A stretch of 47,940 bases of DNA from Aureococcus anophagefferens (Eukaryota > Sar > Pelagophyceae > Pelagomonadales > Pelagomonadaceae). Shown here piece by piece: positions 8,164 through 16,694 of this stretch. The stretch is taken from assembly GCF_000186865.1 (NCBI RefSeq), contig NW_008705561.1, positions 2,090,662 through 2,138,601 on the forward strand. Direction: 5' to 3'. A model generated the notes under the pieces. It searched no databases and was not told the DNA's origin. It saw nothing but the letters and a program-made list of their open reading frames with translations. Every line of letters starts with the position of its first letter. Position 1 is the stretch's first letter. Made by a program: the position numbers and the translations under genes.

Positions 8164-9300
8164 TTAGGAGCGGCGGCCGCGGCCGTAGGACTGGAGGATC
8201 TCGTGGGGGCTGATGGCGTTGACGCCCTCCTGGGGCGCCGCGAGGAGCGCGCGCGTCCGCGCGTTCTTGACGACCTGCTCCGCCGCGTAGGACGACGGCG
8301 TTCCGGAAAACGCGAGGCTCGCGTTCGACGCGGTCTCGGAGCCCGCGTCGGAGGGCGCGGGGTGGCGCACGAGGATGGCCGGCGACGCCGAGCCGCCGAA
8401 GGACGGCGGCGGCGCCGCGGGGTCGCCGCCCCGGCCCGGGCCCGGCGGCGCGTCGACGGATAAATTGCGCGCCTTGCGCTCGGGCATGTGGAGGAAGAGG
8501 CCCGCGTAGGCCGCGACGGGCACGCACTCCGACAGGACGAAGATCGCCGCGCGGTCGCCCGCGAGCTTCCGGTGGTTGCCGAGGAAGTAGACGTAGGTCA
8601 GCCCGTCCGGCAATAATTCCGCGTAGGAAAGCATCGCGAAGACCGCGCGCCCGAAGAGCGCCAAGCACAGCGTCGAGTTGAGCAGGCCGAACTGGCCCGC
8701 GGCGCGCCGCGCCGCCGCGTGCGCGCGGCGGCCCGCGGCCATGAAGCGGTCGCCCCAGACCTTGACGAGCACGCAGATGACGACGTCGCTCGTCGCCGTC
8801 CACAGCAGGTAGAACCAGCGCAGGGGCCGCGGCGCGCCGTCCTGGGCGCCGTCCTCCACGGCGAGCCATAAAACGAAAACCCCATAAATCGCCGACGCGG
8901 CGACGGTCATGACGCCGAGCAGCGGCCGCGTGCCGCCGCCGCCGGCCGCGGAGCCGTGCGAGTCGCGGCGGAGCGCGGGCAGCTGCCGCGCCTTCGCCAC
9001 GGCCTCACTATAATAAACGACGAGCGCCGAGTTCATGCTGAAGAAGAGCGCGTAGGGCAGGAGGTAGATGCCCAGCAGGAGCGAGTACGAGACGACGTCG
9101 CGCCCGCCGGCGACGAACATCGTCTTGAGGAAAAACGCCGTCCGGAGCAGGCACAGAGCGCAGGCGAGGGCCAGCACCCACATGAAGGTCCCGCTGTGGC
9201 GCGCCCGCCGCATGAGCAGCATCTGGTAGGCGCAGACGCAGGCCAGGGCCGCGTAGCAGCACACGAGCACGAGCGCCCCGGCGTCGAGCTGGAAGGGCAT
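8164..9300 (-). CDS. Seven-pass membrane protein, TOM1/THH1-like (378 aa)
   Basis: ATG at 9300 is chosen because it directly precedes the first hydrophobic helix; the longer frame to 9489 would run into the divergent promoter. About seven hydrophobic segments lie between residues 8 and 270 (for example LVLVCCYAALACVCAYQMLL and WVLALACALCLL), followed by a ~100-residue polar Ser/Pro/Gly-rich tail. The topology, and the conserved-looking segments LLLGIYLLPYALFFS and LLWTATSDVVICVLVKVWG, resemble the TOM1/TOM3/THH1 (DUF1084) and TPRA1 GPCR-like family of vacuolar or plasma-membrane proteins. Assignment is by topology and general look, so it is tentative. It is transcribed divergently from the DUF726 gene. 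Confidence 0.6.
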   Translation of the reverse strand: MPFQLDAGALVLVCCYAALACVCAYQMLLMRRARHSGTFMWVLALACALCLLRTAFFLKTMFVAGGRDVVSYSLLLGIYLLPYALFFSMNSALVVYYSEAVAKARQLPALRRDSHGSAAGGGGTRPLLGVMTVAASAIYGVFVLWLAVEDGAQDGAPRPLRWFYLLWTATSDVVICVLVKVWGDRFMAAGRRAHAAARRAAGQFGLLNSTLCLALFGRAVFAMLSYAELLPDGLTYVYFLGNHRKLAGDRAAIFVLSECVPVAAYAGLFLHMPERKARNLSVDAPPGPGRGGDPAAPPPSFGGSASPAILVRHPAPSDAGSETASNASLAFSGTPSSYAAEQVVKNARTRALLAAPQEGVNAISPHEILQSYGRGRRS

Positions 9301-9498
9301 GGTCGAAGTCTCGGGACCTCGCGCCGGGGCCGCTCGTGGGCGCGCGCGCGTCGGCCGCCCGCCCGGCAGCCCGCTTCGGAACCCGCGCTTGCGGTGGAAG
9401 GCCGGGGCGATGGGAGAGCGCGCGAGTCGGGCGCAGGGGCTGCACTGACATACGAAGACAACTTGCATGCTTCTTTGCCCCAAAGCCACTGTGGCAAA
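9301..9498. promoter_or_regulatory. Divergent promoter region
   Basis: The 198 nt between two divergent ATGs must carry both promoters. Its right third is A/T-richer (tacgaagacaacttgcatgc). No TATA box at a convincing distance is visible. Confidence 0.4.
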
Positions 9499-12400
9499 AT
9501 GATGGAGAACTCTGACACCTCGTCGGACCGCTGGACGACGACCGAAGCGCTCAAGACGCTGTTCCTGAGCCTCGCGCCCGACGCCGAAGGCCGCGTGTCC
9601 GGCACGAAAATCCGCGCCTGGGTGGCGACGCGCTACGCCGAAGCGCTCGACACGGCGTCGCTCGTCGACAGCTGGGACGAGGCGGACACGACGAAACGCG
9701 GCAGCCTCGACGAGGCCGAGTTCCTCGTCTTCGCCGCGGCGCTCGAGGCCGCCGCGGCGCGCGTCGCCGCCAAGCTCGCGGCGTCGTCCGCGGCGGACCG
9801 AACGGCGCCGGCGCCGGCGCCCGAGGCCGAAGGGCAGACGGCGGCCGTCGACGCGGCCTGCGGGGGCTGGGACGCGCCGGCGGCGGTGTCCGTGCTCGCG
9901 CTCGTCGCGAGCTGCCTCGTCGACGACGGCGAGGACGGCGCGTGGAACGCCCGATTCCTCGACGGCGCCGCGGCCGCGCTCGGCTGCGGCGCGGCGCCGC
10001 CGCGCGCCTGCGGCAAGGCGCCCTCCTGGGGCGCGTTGCTCGCGCCGCTCCGCGGGGCCCGGGGCGGCGCCGCGCGGCGGAAGGCGGCGCGGGAGCTCGC
10101 GAGCCGCGTGCTCGAGCGCGCCGCGACGTCGAACGCGTTCTCCGGCGCGCTCGAGGCCGCGTTCCTGCGGAGCCTGCTCGTGGCGCCCGTCGTCGCCGGC
10201 GGCGGCGCCTACGACGCGCGCCAGCGCGTCGCGCTGCAGAAGGCCGCGGGGTTCCTCGGCTTCGAGGAGGGCTGGCTCCGCGCGCGGGAGCGCGGGCTCG
10301 CGACGGCGCTCAAAGGAGAACAGGCGGACGACGCGGAGACGGCGTCGACGCTGGCGACGACCGCCGGGCCGGAGTCGAACACGGACGTCGCGCTACGCTA
10401 CGCGAAGATCGGCACGGCCGCGACGGCCGCGGGCGTCGTCATCGGCCTGACCGCGGGCCTCGCGGCGCCCGTGCTCGCGGCCGCGCTCGCGGGGTCTACC
10501 GTCTGGGGCGCGTCGTCGCTCGTGCTCTTCGCGGGCACCTACAGCACCATGTTCGCCGCGACCTTCGGCGCCGCGGGCGCGGGCCTGGCGGGCTACCGCA
10601 TGCGGCGGCGCGTCGCGGGCCTCAAGGACTTTGGATTCCATCGCGCGCCCGCGCCGGCGGAGCAAGCGCTGACGGTCTGCGTCGCGGTGGCGGGGTCGCT
10701 CCGCGAGCCCACGGACTACGCCGAGGCCTACGGCGCCGCGCCGCCGGCGGACGCGCCGCTGCGACGGCGCCTGCGGCGCTTCGTCCAGCAGCGCGACTGC
10801 TCGTCCGTGGCCGACGCGCGCGCGGCCGCCAAGGCCGTCGTCGACGCCGCGCGCCTCGACCAGGGCAGCAAAAGGGTGATTCAACGTCGCTTCAACGTGA
10901 GTGTTCCGCGCGCGCGCGTTCCGAAAAAAACATCCACGCTTCGAGACCGTTCCGAGAGATGATCGCTCGTCCAAAAATCAGCCGAAACGAGTGGAAAACG
11001 GCCGAGATATGAGCCTTTGACGTTGGGCATGTCGCACCCTTTTGCTGCCCAGGCCTCGACGTGACCTTCGGCGACGAACGCGGCGCGAAGCGGCGCGAGT
11101 CGCGCGTGTCGAAGCTGGTGGGCAAGATGTACGCGGACCAGAAGGGCGACGACGTCGAGGCGACGGCGAAGGAGCTGCTCGAGCTTCCAAAGGACGAACT
11201 CCTCGACGCGCGGCCGCCCGCGGACCCGCCTCGCGACGCGCGCGCCGACGGCGCCGCGCGCGACGCGCTCGCGGCGTCCGTGCGGGCCTTCGTCGAGGAG
11301 CGGCCCGCCGCCGCGGAGTCGACGTCCGAGAGCCTCGCGAACTCCGCGGCGGCCGTCGCGCACGCGGGCGCGGACGCCGTCGGCTCCGTCGGCGCGTCGC
11401 TCGGCCTCCGGCGGCCCTCGGAAGAAACCCCGCCGCCGCCGCCGCCGGCGTCGCCGACGGGCGTCGTCGAGGAGGACGTCGAGGTGGCCGCGATCGTCCG
11501 CGTGGCCGCGGCGTCCGCGCGGGCCGAGGACGCGGAGCTCGCGGCGGGCTCGCTCGACGACGACGACGACGACGAAACCGAGGCGGAGGACGCGGCGGCG
11601 GCGGCGGCGCGGATGGAGGCCGACGCGTCGCGGCTGCGGGAGAGCGGCCTGGTTTTTGATGAGGCCGAGGCCGGCGCGTCGGAAGGAGCGGTGGCGCGCG
11701 AGGTCGAGGACCAGGACGTCGCGAAAGAAGAGGCGGTGGAGCTCGTCGACGCGTCCCTGGACCCGAGCCTCTGGTGGTGGCCCGAGCTCTACGCCGCCGG
11801 CGCGCCGGAGCTCAACGTGCTCGTCTGGGAGCGCGACGTCCTGGTGGACGTGACGTCGTCGATGCGCGCGCTCGCCGGGTCCCTCGCGCAGTCGTCGGCC
11901 CAGGACGCCATCGTCTACGGCGCCGCGACGACGACGGTGGGCATCGTTTTGACGTCGCTGCTGCTGCCCATCGCCCTGCTCCAGGCGACGCAGTACATCG
12001 ACTCGACGTGGACGCTCGCGGTCGAACGCGCCGACGCGGCGGGTCTGGCGCTCGCGGACGCGCTCTGCGCCGTGGATGTTGTAGGAGCGAGACCCGTCAC
12101 CCTGGTCGGCTACTCGCTGGGCGCGCGCGTCGTCTTCAAGTGCCTCGAGGAGCTCGCGCGGCGCCACGAGCGCGCGCGGAGCCGCGTGCGGCGGCGGCTC
12201 GCGCGGCTCGCGGAAGCCGCGGCGCGCGACGCGCGGCGCGGCGGCAAGGCGCTGTCCGAGGCCCTGGACGGCGCGACGCACGCCCTCGAGGGCGCCGTGG
12301 ACGCCGTGAACCCCCTGCGGCCGTCGACGACGTCCCTGGACGCTCTGGACGTCCACGAGGGCGACGACGAGGACGACTTGGACGACCTCGACCACCTCCA

Positions 12401-13376
12401 GGGCTATCTCGAAGTCACGCCCGTCGACGGCGTGCACTGGGTCGACGCCGCGGCGGGGAAGAAGGTCCAGCTCGCCGTGCGCGTCAACGCGGCGCGGGCC
12501 ATGGCGCCGGGCGACGACCTCAAGCCGCCGCCGTCGCGCGCGGAGCGCGCGCGCCGCTACGCGTCGTCGTCCTCGAAGGACGGCGACGACGACGCCGTCG
12601 CCCTCGGCGGCGCGCCGACGGCCGCGGCCTGCGGCGACCCCATCTTCTGGCGCGGCGACCGCAACGTGGCCGCGCGCGTGCGCGTGGACTGCCTGGCCAA
12701 GGACGCCGCGCTCGACGTCGGCTTCTGCGTCCCTGCGAAGACGTCGGCCGTCTTCGGCCCGACGTCGTACCGCGCGGCGGCCGTGGCGCGCACGCAGGCC
12801 TGGGTGCGGCGCCAGGCCGCGCGCGACGACCCGACGCAGCCGACGCTGCGCTTCTGCGCGTTTTTANNNNNNNNNNNNNNNNNNNNNNNNNNNNNNNNNN
12901 NNNNNNNNNNNNNNNNNNNNNNNNNNNNNNNNNNNNNNNNNNNNNNNNNNNNNNNNNNNNNNNNNNNNNNNNNNNNNNNNNNNNNNNNNNNNNNNNNNCT
13001 CCGGGGCACGAGCTCCAAGGCGGAGAAGAAGCGCTGGCGGGCCGCGGCGTCCGTCGTCGCCGGGCGCTGCGTCAACGCGTACTCGGAGAACGACCTCATG
13101 CTCGCGATCATGTACCGGACCCAGTCCTGGAGCCGTTCAGTGGCCGGCATCGCGCCCGTGAACTTGCCGGGCGTCGAGGACGTCGACGTCTCCGACGACG
13201 TGGCTTCTCACGCGGCGTACCCGGCGCGCGTCCGCGCGCTCCTCGCGAAGATCAACCTGGACGGCGTCGTCCAGGTCGCGAGCCCCGTCGACGCGGCGGC
13301 CATGGAGAAGGAGGCCGAGGAGCGGGGGCGCGCGACCCTCGCCGCGGCGCGCGCGGCGTCGGACGGCGCGGCCTAG
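9499..13376 (+). CDS. EF-hand + DUF726 (TMCO4/Mil1-like) alpha/beta-hydrolase, split by an introner and an assembly gap
   Basis: Exons 9499-10852 and 11053-13376 (1225 aa counting 44 unknown residues). Residues 63-74 form an EF-hand loop (DTTKRGSLDEAE). Residues ~307-367 are two or three Gly/Ala-rich membrane segments followed by a basic YRMRRRVAGL stretch. After an acidic Ala-rich insert, residues ~800-812 carry the nucleophile elbow TLVGYSLGAR (GxSxG). The C terminus RCVNAYSENDLMLAIMYR, then GVEDVDVSD, is the DUF726 signature. The family is a membrane-anchored, lipase-like hydrolase of unknown substrate. Unusual features are the EF-hand, the 200-residue acidic segment between membrane part and hydrolase, and a ~250-residue insert between the elbow and the C-terminal block. 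Frame and homology join the two exons; the gap at 12867-12998 removes coding sequence. Confidence 0.8.
10853..11060 (+). mobile_element. Introner element 1 (192 bp element plus 8-bp target duplications), an intron of the DUF726 gene
   Basis: The element is 10861-11052. Its ends are an 18-bp inverted repeat with one mismatch: CAGGGCAGCAAAAGGGTG at the left, and CACCCTTTTGCTGCCCAG at the right. It is flanked by a perfect 8-bp direct repeat, GCCTCGAC (10853-10860 and 11053-11060). Removing 10853-11052 restores an uninterrupted frame (phase 1, reading ...AARLDVTFGDERG...). The intron would then start with GC from the first target duplication and end with AG from the element tip, i.e. a GC-AG intron. 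Known mechanism: introners of Aureococcus and Micromonas bring one splice site and borrow the other from the duplicated target. The internal core is shared with introner 2. Confidence 0.85.
12867..12998. other. Assembly gap (132 N)
   Basis: A run of N inside the second exon of the DUF726 gene. Its length is a multiple of three and the frame is open on both sides, so either it is sized correctly or the frame agreement is chance. The missing part probably encodes the strand before the GTSSKAEKKRW block. Confidence 0.98.
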
Positions 13377-13420
13377 GGCGCGGCGGCCTAGGGAGACGTC
13401 GGAGACCCTTAGGGAGCCCC

Positions 13421-14065
13421 TTAGGCCTTGGCGAACGCGCCGGCCATGGCCTTCTTGCGCTCCGCGTTGTAGGCCTTGAAGGCGACCTGGAGCTGCTTGT
13501 AGGCCGTGCGGACACCCGGGTTCTGGGCATCCATGGCCAGCGCCCGCGTGATGAACTCCTTGGACGCGTCGAGGTCGTTGAGCTTGAGCGACGCCTGCGA
13601 CGACCGGACGAGCGCCTTGACGTGGAGGTCCGCGTTCGGCGGCGCGTGGTCCTGCTCCTCGCGCGTCGCGCCGCCGCCGATGACCTTGGCGCTGAACTCG
13701 AGGGCCTTGCGGTGGTCGCCGAGGAGGAAGTGGCACTGGGCCATGTTGCCGCACGCGATGTGCTCGAGGCGCGTGATCGTCGCGACGTCCGCCGCGCTGT
13801 AGTCCTTCGTCGCGCTCTTGCCGCCGCCGTACTGGGCCGCCTCGCCGTTGGGCAGCCACGTGTAGGACCGGATCTTCGCGTAGCGCGTCAGCGCCTTCTT
13901 GTACTCCTTGGCCTTGAAGAGCTCCGTCGCCGCGGCCTTGAGCTCCTCGGCCTTCGCGATGAGCTCGGCGGCGCGCGCCGTGTGCTCGGCCGGGGGCGCC
14001 TCCGCCGGCGCCGGCTCGGCGGGCGCGTCCTCGGACTCGTTCGTCTCCTCCGCGAACTCGGCCAT
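13421..14065 (-). CDS. TPR-repeat protein, immunophilin-type TPR (214 aa)
   Basis: ATG at 14065 starts a Glu/Pro/Ala-rich leader (MAEFAEETNESED). From residue ~38 there is a helical TPR array: AAELIAKAEELKAAATELFK and YKKALTRYAKI, a middle unit with the CGNMAQCHFLLGDHRKALEF pattern, and a last unit SQASLKLNDLDASKEFITRA. This is the three-repeat TPR fold seen at the C terminus of FKBP- and cyclophilin-40-like co-chaperones, but no isomerase domain precedes it. Such TPR cassettes bind the C-terminal EEVD of Hsp90/Hsp70; the specific carboxylate-clamp residues were not verified. It ends 44 nt from the convergent DUF726 gene. Confidence 0.75.
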   Translation of the reverse strand: MAEFAEETNESEDAPAEPAPAEAPPAEHTARAAELIAKAEELKAAATELFKAKEYKKALTRYAKIRSYTWLPNGEAAQYGGGKSATKDYSAADVATITRLEHIACGNMAQCHFLLGDHRKALEFSAKVIGGGATREEQDHAPPNADLHVKALVRSSQASLKLNDLDASKEFITRALAMDAQNPGVRTAYKQLQVAFKAYNAERKKAMAGAFAKA

Positions 14066-14386
14066 CGGAGTCTCCTGGGCGCTCTGCGAGGCGGGCTGTC
14101 GGCTTGAGCTTCGGGTGTCGCGGGCGACCTGGGCGCTCTGCGACGAGGCTCGAGCGGGCGCCGGCGCTTCGAGGCTTCGAGGTCGACAGCGGCGCGGCAA
14201 AAAGTTTGGCGAGCTGCGTCAACGCCGGCCTCCCGCGCCGAGCTGTACGCGCGTCGTTTTGCGCGCGAGTTTCGCGCGCCAACGACGTCCATGCTTGACC
14301 AGGCTTTCAAAGTTTTGCCACTTTCAAAATGGCCACCAGAGAGCAAAATTCAATTGACTTCAAATTAGACCACCGACGCGCCCATC
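14066..14386. other. Intergenic spacer with AT-rich patch
   Basis: 321 nt between two minus-strand genes, so it should hold the promoter of the TPR gene and the 3' end of the coiled-coil gene. The right third (14300-14380) is AT-rich and has the paired words tttcaaagttttg and actttcaaaatgg. It shows weak, unproven similarity to introner 2 (ttcaa and gacttcaa words). No ORF or RNA gene is recognised. Confidence 0.5.
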
Positions 14387-15001
14387 CTAGGACCCGAAGC
14401 TGAGCTGGGCGTACTTCTTGTTGATGGCGACGGCGCAGGCGACGCAGCCCGTGAGGTCCGGGTCGTGGGCGCCGTAGTCCTTGAAGGGCACGGGCCCCGC
14501 GCCCGCGGGCGACTGCGTCGCCTCGGAGTCGCGGTGCGACGCGTTGCGCCGGATCTGGTCGCTGAGCTCGGAGACGCGCTCCGAGTACTCGACGACGCGG
14601 GTCTTGGCGACCTCGGACTCGCGGTAGAGCGCGTCCTTGACCGGCGCGTGCTCGTCGCGCTCGTTGCGGAGCGTGAGCTCGACCTGGGAGAGCCGCGCGC
14701 CCACGAGGTCCCGCTCCGCCGCGAGCTGGCGGTTCCGCTTCTCCGCGGCCGCGAGCTGGGCGCAGGCCGCGGCGTCCGACGCCATATAGCGGTCCAGGTC
14801 CTCCGTCGTCGACTCGAGCTGCCGCTTGAGCTGCGCCGCCTCGCGCTGGGCGGCGACCATGGAGTTCATGAGGCGCTTGAACTCGCCCCGGCTCGCGCCG
14901 CAGGGCGACTCCTCGGGCTCGCTGTCCTCGGCCTGGGAGTCCTCGCCGTCCCCGTCGTCGCCGAAGGCGTTGCCGAGGCCCGCAATGAAATCGGAGGCCA
15001 T
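14387..15001 (-). CDS. Coiled-coil protein of unknown function (204 aa)
   Basis: ATG at 15001 is preferred to one 13 codons upstream that lies in the AT-rich divergent promoter. Residues 15-40 are acidic (DDGDGEDSQAEDSEPEE). Residues ~42-155 form a long coiled coil rich in Glu, Arg, Gln, Ala and Leu, with no Pro. The last 35 residues contain a small DPDLTGCVACAVAINKKY segment with two Cys three residues apart. There is no membrane segment or signal. Structural or adaptor roles are possible, but nothing specific can be said. Confidence 0.6.
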   Translation of the reverse strand: MASDFIAGLGNAFGDDGDGEDSQAEDSEPEESPCGASRGEFKRLMNSMVAAQREAAQLKRQLESTTEDLDRYMASDAAACAQLAAAEKRNRQLAAERDLVGARLSQVELTLRNERDEHAPVKDALYRESEVAKTRVVEYSERVSELSDQIRRNASHRDSEATQSPAGAGPVPFKDYGAHDPDLTGCVACAVAINKKYAQLSFGS

Positions 15002-15121
15002 CGTCCCGGGGGCAGCGTTCTTTTGTATAGGGTAAAACAAATAAATTGAGCTTTAATCTGGAAGGCCGTCAACGATGATGCTCGATCGATAGCCCCCATG
15101 CTCGTCCAATCGCAGTGATTG
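15002..15121. promoter_or_regulatory. Short divergent promoter
   Basis: 120 nt separate two divergent ATGs. The left half is AT-rich (tatagggtaaaacaaataaa) and a CCAAT pentamer is at 15105-15109, close to the plus-strand ATG at 15122. Assignment is by position and composition only. Confidence 0.4.
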
Positions 15122-15862
15122 ATGCGCGTGTCGGCGTCGAGCGCGGCCTACTGCGAGCGCGACGGGCGCGACTTCGACCTGCTGGGCGAGCCGGCGAACT
15201 TCTTCAGCAACTTCTTCCAGATCGCCGCCGGCCTGCGCTATACCTACGCAGTCGCCCAACAGAAGAACCTCGACGTGAACGTCCTCGGCGGCGTCCTGTA
15301 CACGGCCGTCGCCTGCGGCTCGGCGATCTGGCACTCCGTCGGCCTGGCCTGGACGCTGGTATTAGACCTGGCTATCCCGTTCGCGTTCATCGCGTGGTTC
15401 GGCTACAACTGGGGCTACCGCGTGCTGCGCATCCGGTCCGTGTGGCTGCGCTTCGGCTTCCTCTTCGTGGCACTCGGCGGCACGGGCGCCCTCGTGTCGC
15501 TCTACACGAGCCCGGCGTTCTCCGTGCACTGGGCGTGGTTCGTCGTCCTGGTCGCGGCGGCGGTCTGGCACCGGCTCATCTGCGACTGGCGGCCGAACGG
15601 CATCCTGGCGTCCGCGGGCCTCTACGGCGCGGGCCTCGCCTGCTACGCCATGGACCGCGTGCTCTGCGAGGACGAGCGGAAGGGGTACCAGATCGGCTCC
15701 CACTGGCTCTGGCACGTGTTCTCCGCGCTCGGCGGGCTGCTGCTCCTCCACAGCCTCCCGCCCGAGGACTGGAACGCGCCGGGCCACGACGTCGACCCCT
15801 GGTGCGGCTGCGTCCGGCGAAACGCCGTCCCCGGCGAGAAGGTCGCGCCCGCGGTCCGTTAG
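15122..15862 (+). CDS. Alkaline-ceramidase-like (CREST family) membrane hydrolase (246 aa)
   Basis: The first ATG in the frame is at 15122. About seven hydrophobic helices span the protein. The CREST active-site pattern is complete: Ser67, His71 and Asp82 (spacing S-x3-H-x10-D) and His194/His198 (H-x3-H). In human ACER3 the equivalents are Ser77, His81, Asp92, His217 and His221, which hold the catalytic zinc. The N terminus has the YCE and GEPANFFSN signatures of the family. The likely reaction is hydrolysis of ceramide, or a related amide-linked lipid, in ER/Golgi membranes, giving a long-chain base and fatty acid. Substrate is not predictable. Its stop overlaps that of the convergent CCHC gene by 3-4 nt. 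Confidence 0.8.
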   Translation: MRVSASSAAYCERDGRDFDLLGEPANFFSNFFQIAAGLRYTYAVAQQKNLDVNVLGGVLYTAVACGSAIWHSVGLAWTLVLDLAIPFAFIAWFGYNWGYRVLRIRSVWLRFGFLFVALGGTGALVSLYTSPAFSVHWAWFVVLVAAAVWHRLICDWRPNGILASAGLYGAGLACYAMDRVLCEDERKGYQIGSHWLWHVFSALGGLLLLHSLPPEDWNAPGHDVDPWCGCVRRNAVPGEKVAPAVR

Positions 15863-16515
15863 CCCCGGTTGTAGTGCGCGCGCTCGCGCTTGTCGAGGAG
15901 CGCCTTGTCGTACATGCGCGCGTCGCGGCCGCGGAGCTCGGAGCGGTTCTTGTTGAGGATGCCCTCGTCCTCGCCCTTCTGCTGCATCTGGTTCTTCGCG
16001 GACTGCGGGCAGTCGCGGGACCAGTGGCCCTTCTCGCCGCAGCGGAAGCACGTCGCCTGGGATCGCGGGATGTAGCCCTTGGTGTTGAGCGCCTTGAGGT
16101 CCGAGATGGGCACGGACTCGGCGAGCGTGCCGCCCCACTTGTCCCGGATCTTCTTCTCCTCCTTCTCCTCTTCCGTCATCAAATCGAACGGCTTCGCGTC
16201 GCTCGGCGCCTCCTTCTCCGCGCCGGGCAGCTGGCCGAGCTCCTTCCACCACGACGGGTTCTTCTCCGCGTCGTCGCCCTGCTCCAGGCTCTCGCCCGCC
16301 GCCTCCCGCCGCGCCTTCTCCGCCTCCCACGCGGCGAGGCGCTGCTTCCGCTGCTCCTCGGCCTCCGCGCGGCGGTCCTGGAGCGTCTTGAAGCCCCGCG
16401 CGCGCAGCTTGTTGATGACCCAGTCGTAGTCCTCGGCGTACATGTCCGCCTCGCCGGCGAAGCCCACGGGCCGCGAGCTCTGGTACTGCACGGGGCGCTG
16501 CGAGATGCTCGACAT
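15859..16515 (-). CDS. CCHC zinc-knuckle protein (218 aa)
   Basis: ATG at 16515 (MSSISQRPVQYQ) is chosen; the frame is open to 16695 but that part is low-complexity and covers the divergent promoter. Residues 25-110 are strongly charged and helical. A single CCHC knuckle, CFRCGEKGHWSRDC, lies at about residue 155, followed by a basic, Gln/Lys-rich tail. Such knuckles bind single-stranded RNA or DNA. The compact layout (an N-terminal WVINKLRARGF segment, a charged middle, one knuckle near the C terminus) suggests an RNA-processing factor, but no orthologue is claimed. The stop TAA (15859-15861 on the complement) overlaps the stop of the ceramidase-like gene. Confidence 0.75.
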   Translation of the reverse strand: MSSISQRPVQYQSSRPVGFAGEADMYAEDYDWVINKLRARGFKTLQDRRAEAEEQRKQRLAAWEAEKARREAAGESLEQGDDAEKNPSWWKELGQLPGAEKEAPSDAKPFDLMTEEEKEEKKIRDKWGGTLAESVPISDLKALNTKGYIPRSQATCFRCGEKGHWSRDCPQSAKNQMQQKGEDEGILNKNRSELRGRDARMYDKALLDKRERAHYNRG

Positions 16516-16694
16516 GGCTTCGGCAGCGTGTGGGGCGGCGCTCGCGTCGGGGTGTGGGGCGGCGCTCGGGACGGTGTCAGACGGTCCCCGCGCGTTTGGG
16601 GCGGTCGGCGCGGGGTTCGCGTCGACGGCGGCGGGCGAGGCGTGCTTGACGGCGAGTTGCTGCCGCAGAGCGAGATGGAGAGCGAAATCCGGCA
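16516..16694. promoter_or_regulatory. Divergent promoter region
   Basis: 179 nt between divergent ATGs, with a local repeat gtgtggggcggcgctcg at ~16530 and ~16554. It holds no AT-rich box; nothing else recognised. Confidence 0.35.

Noticed and set aside
10897..11052. GTGAGT at 10897 as donor of the DUF726 intron
   Set aside because: Although it is a textbook donor, using it puts the second exon out of frame (early TGA) and would leave half the introner in the mRNA.
10881..12437. 518-codon open frame on the minus strand
   Set aside because: It runs antisense to the DUF726 gene, is Arg/Gly/Ala-rich with no domain, and covers the introner. It is the expected shadow of high-GC coding DNA.
14300..14380. 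A third introner copy
   Set aside because: There are only short shared words with introner 2, no terminal inverted repeat or target duplication, and it lies between genes. The similarity may be AT-rich chance.
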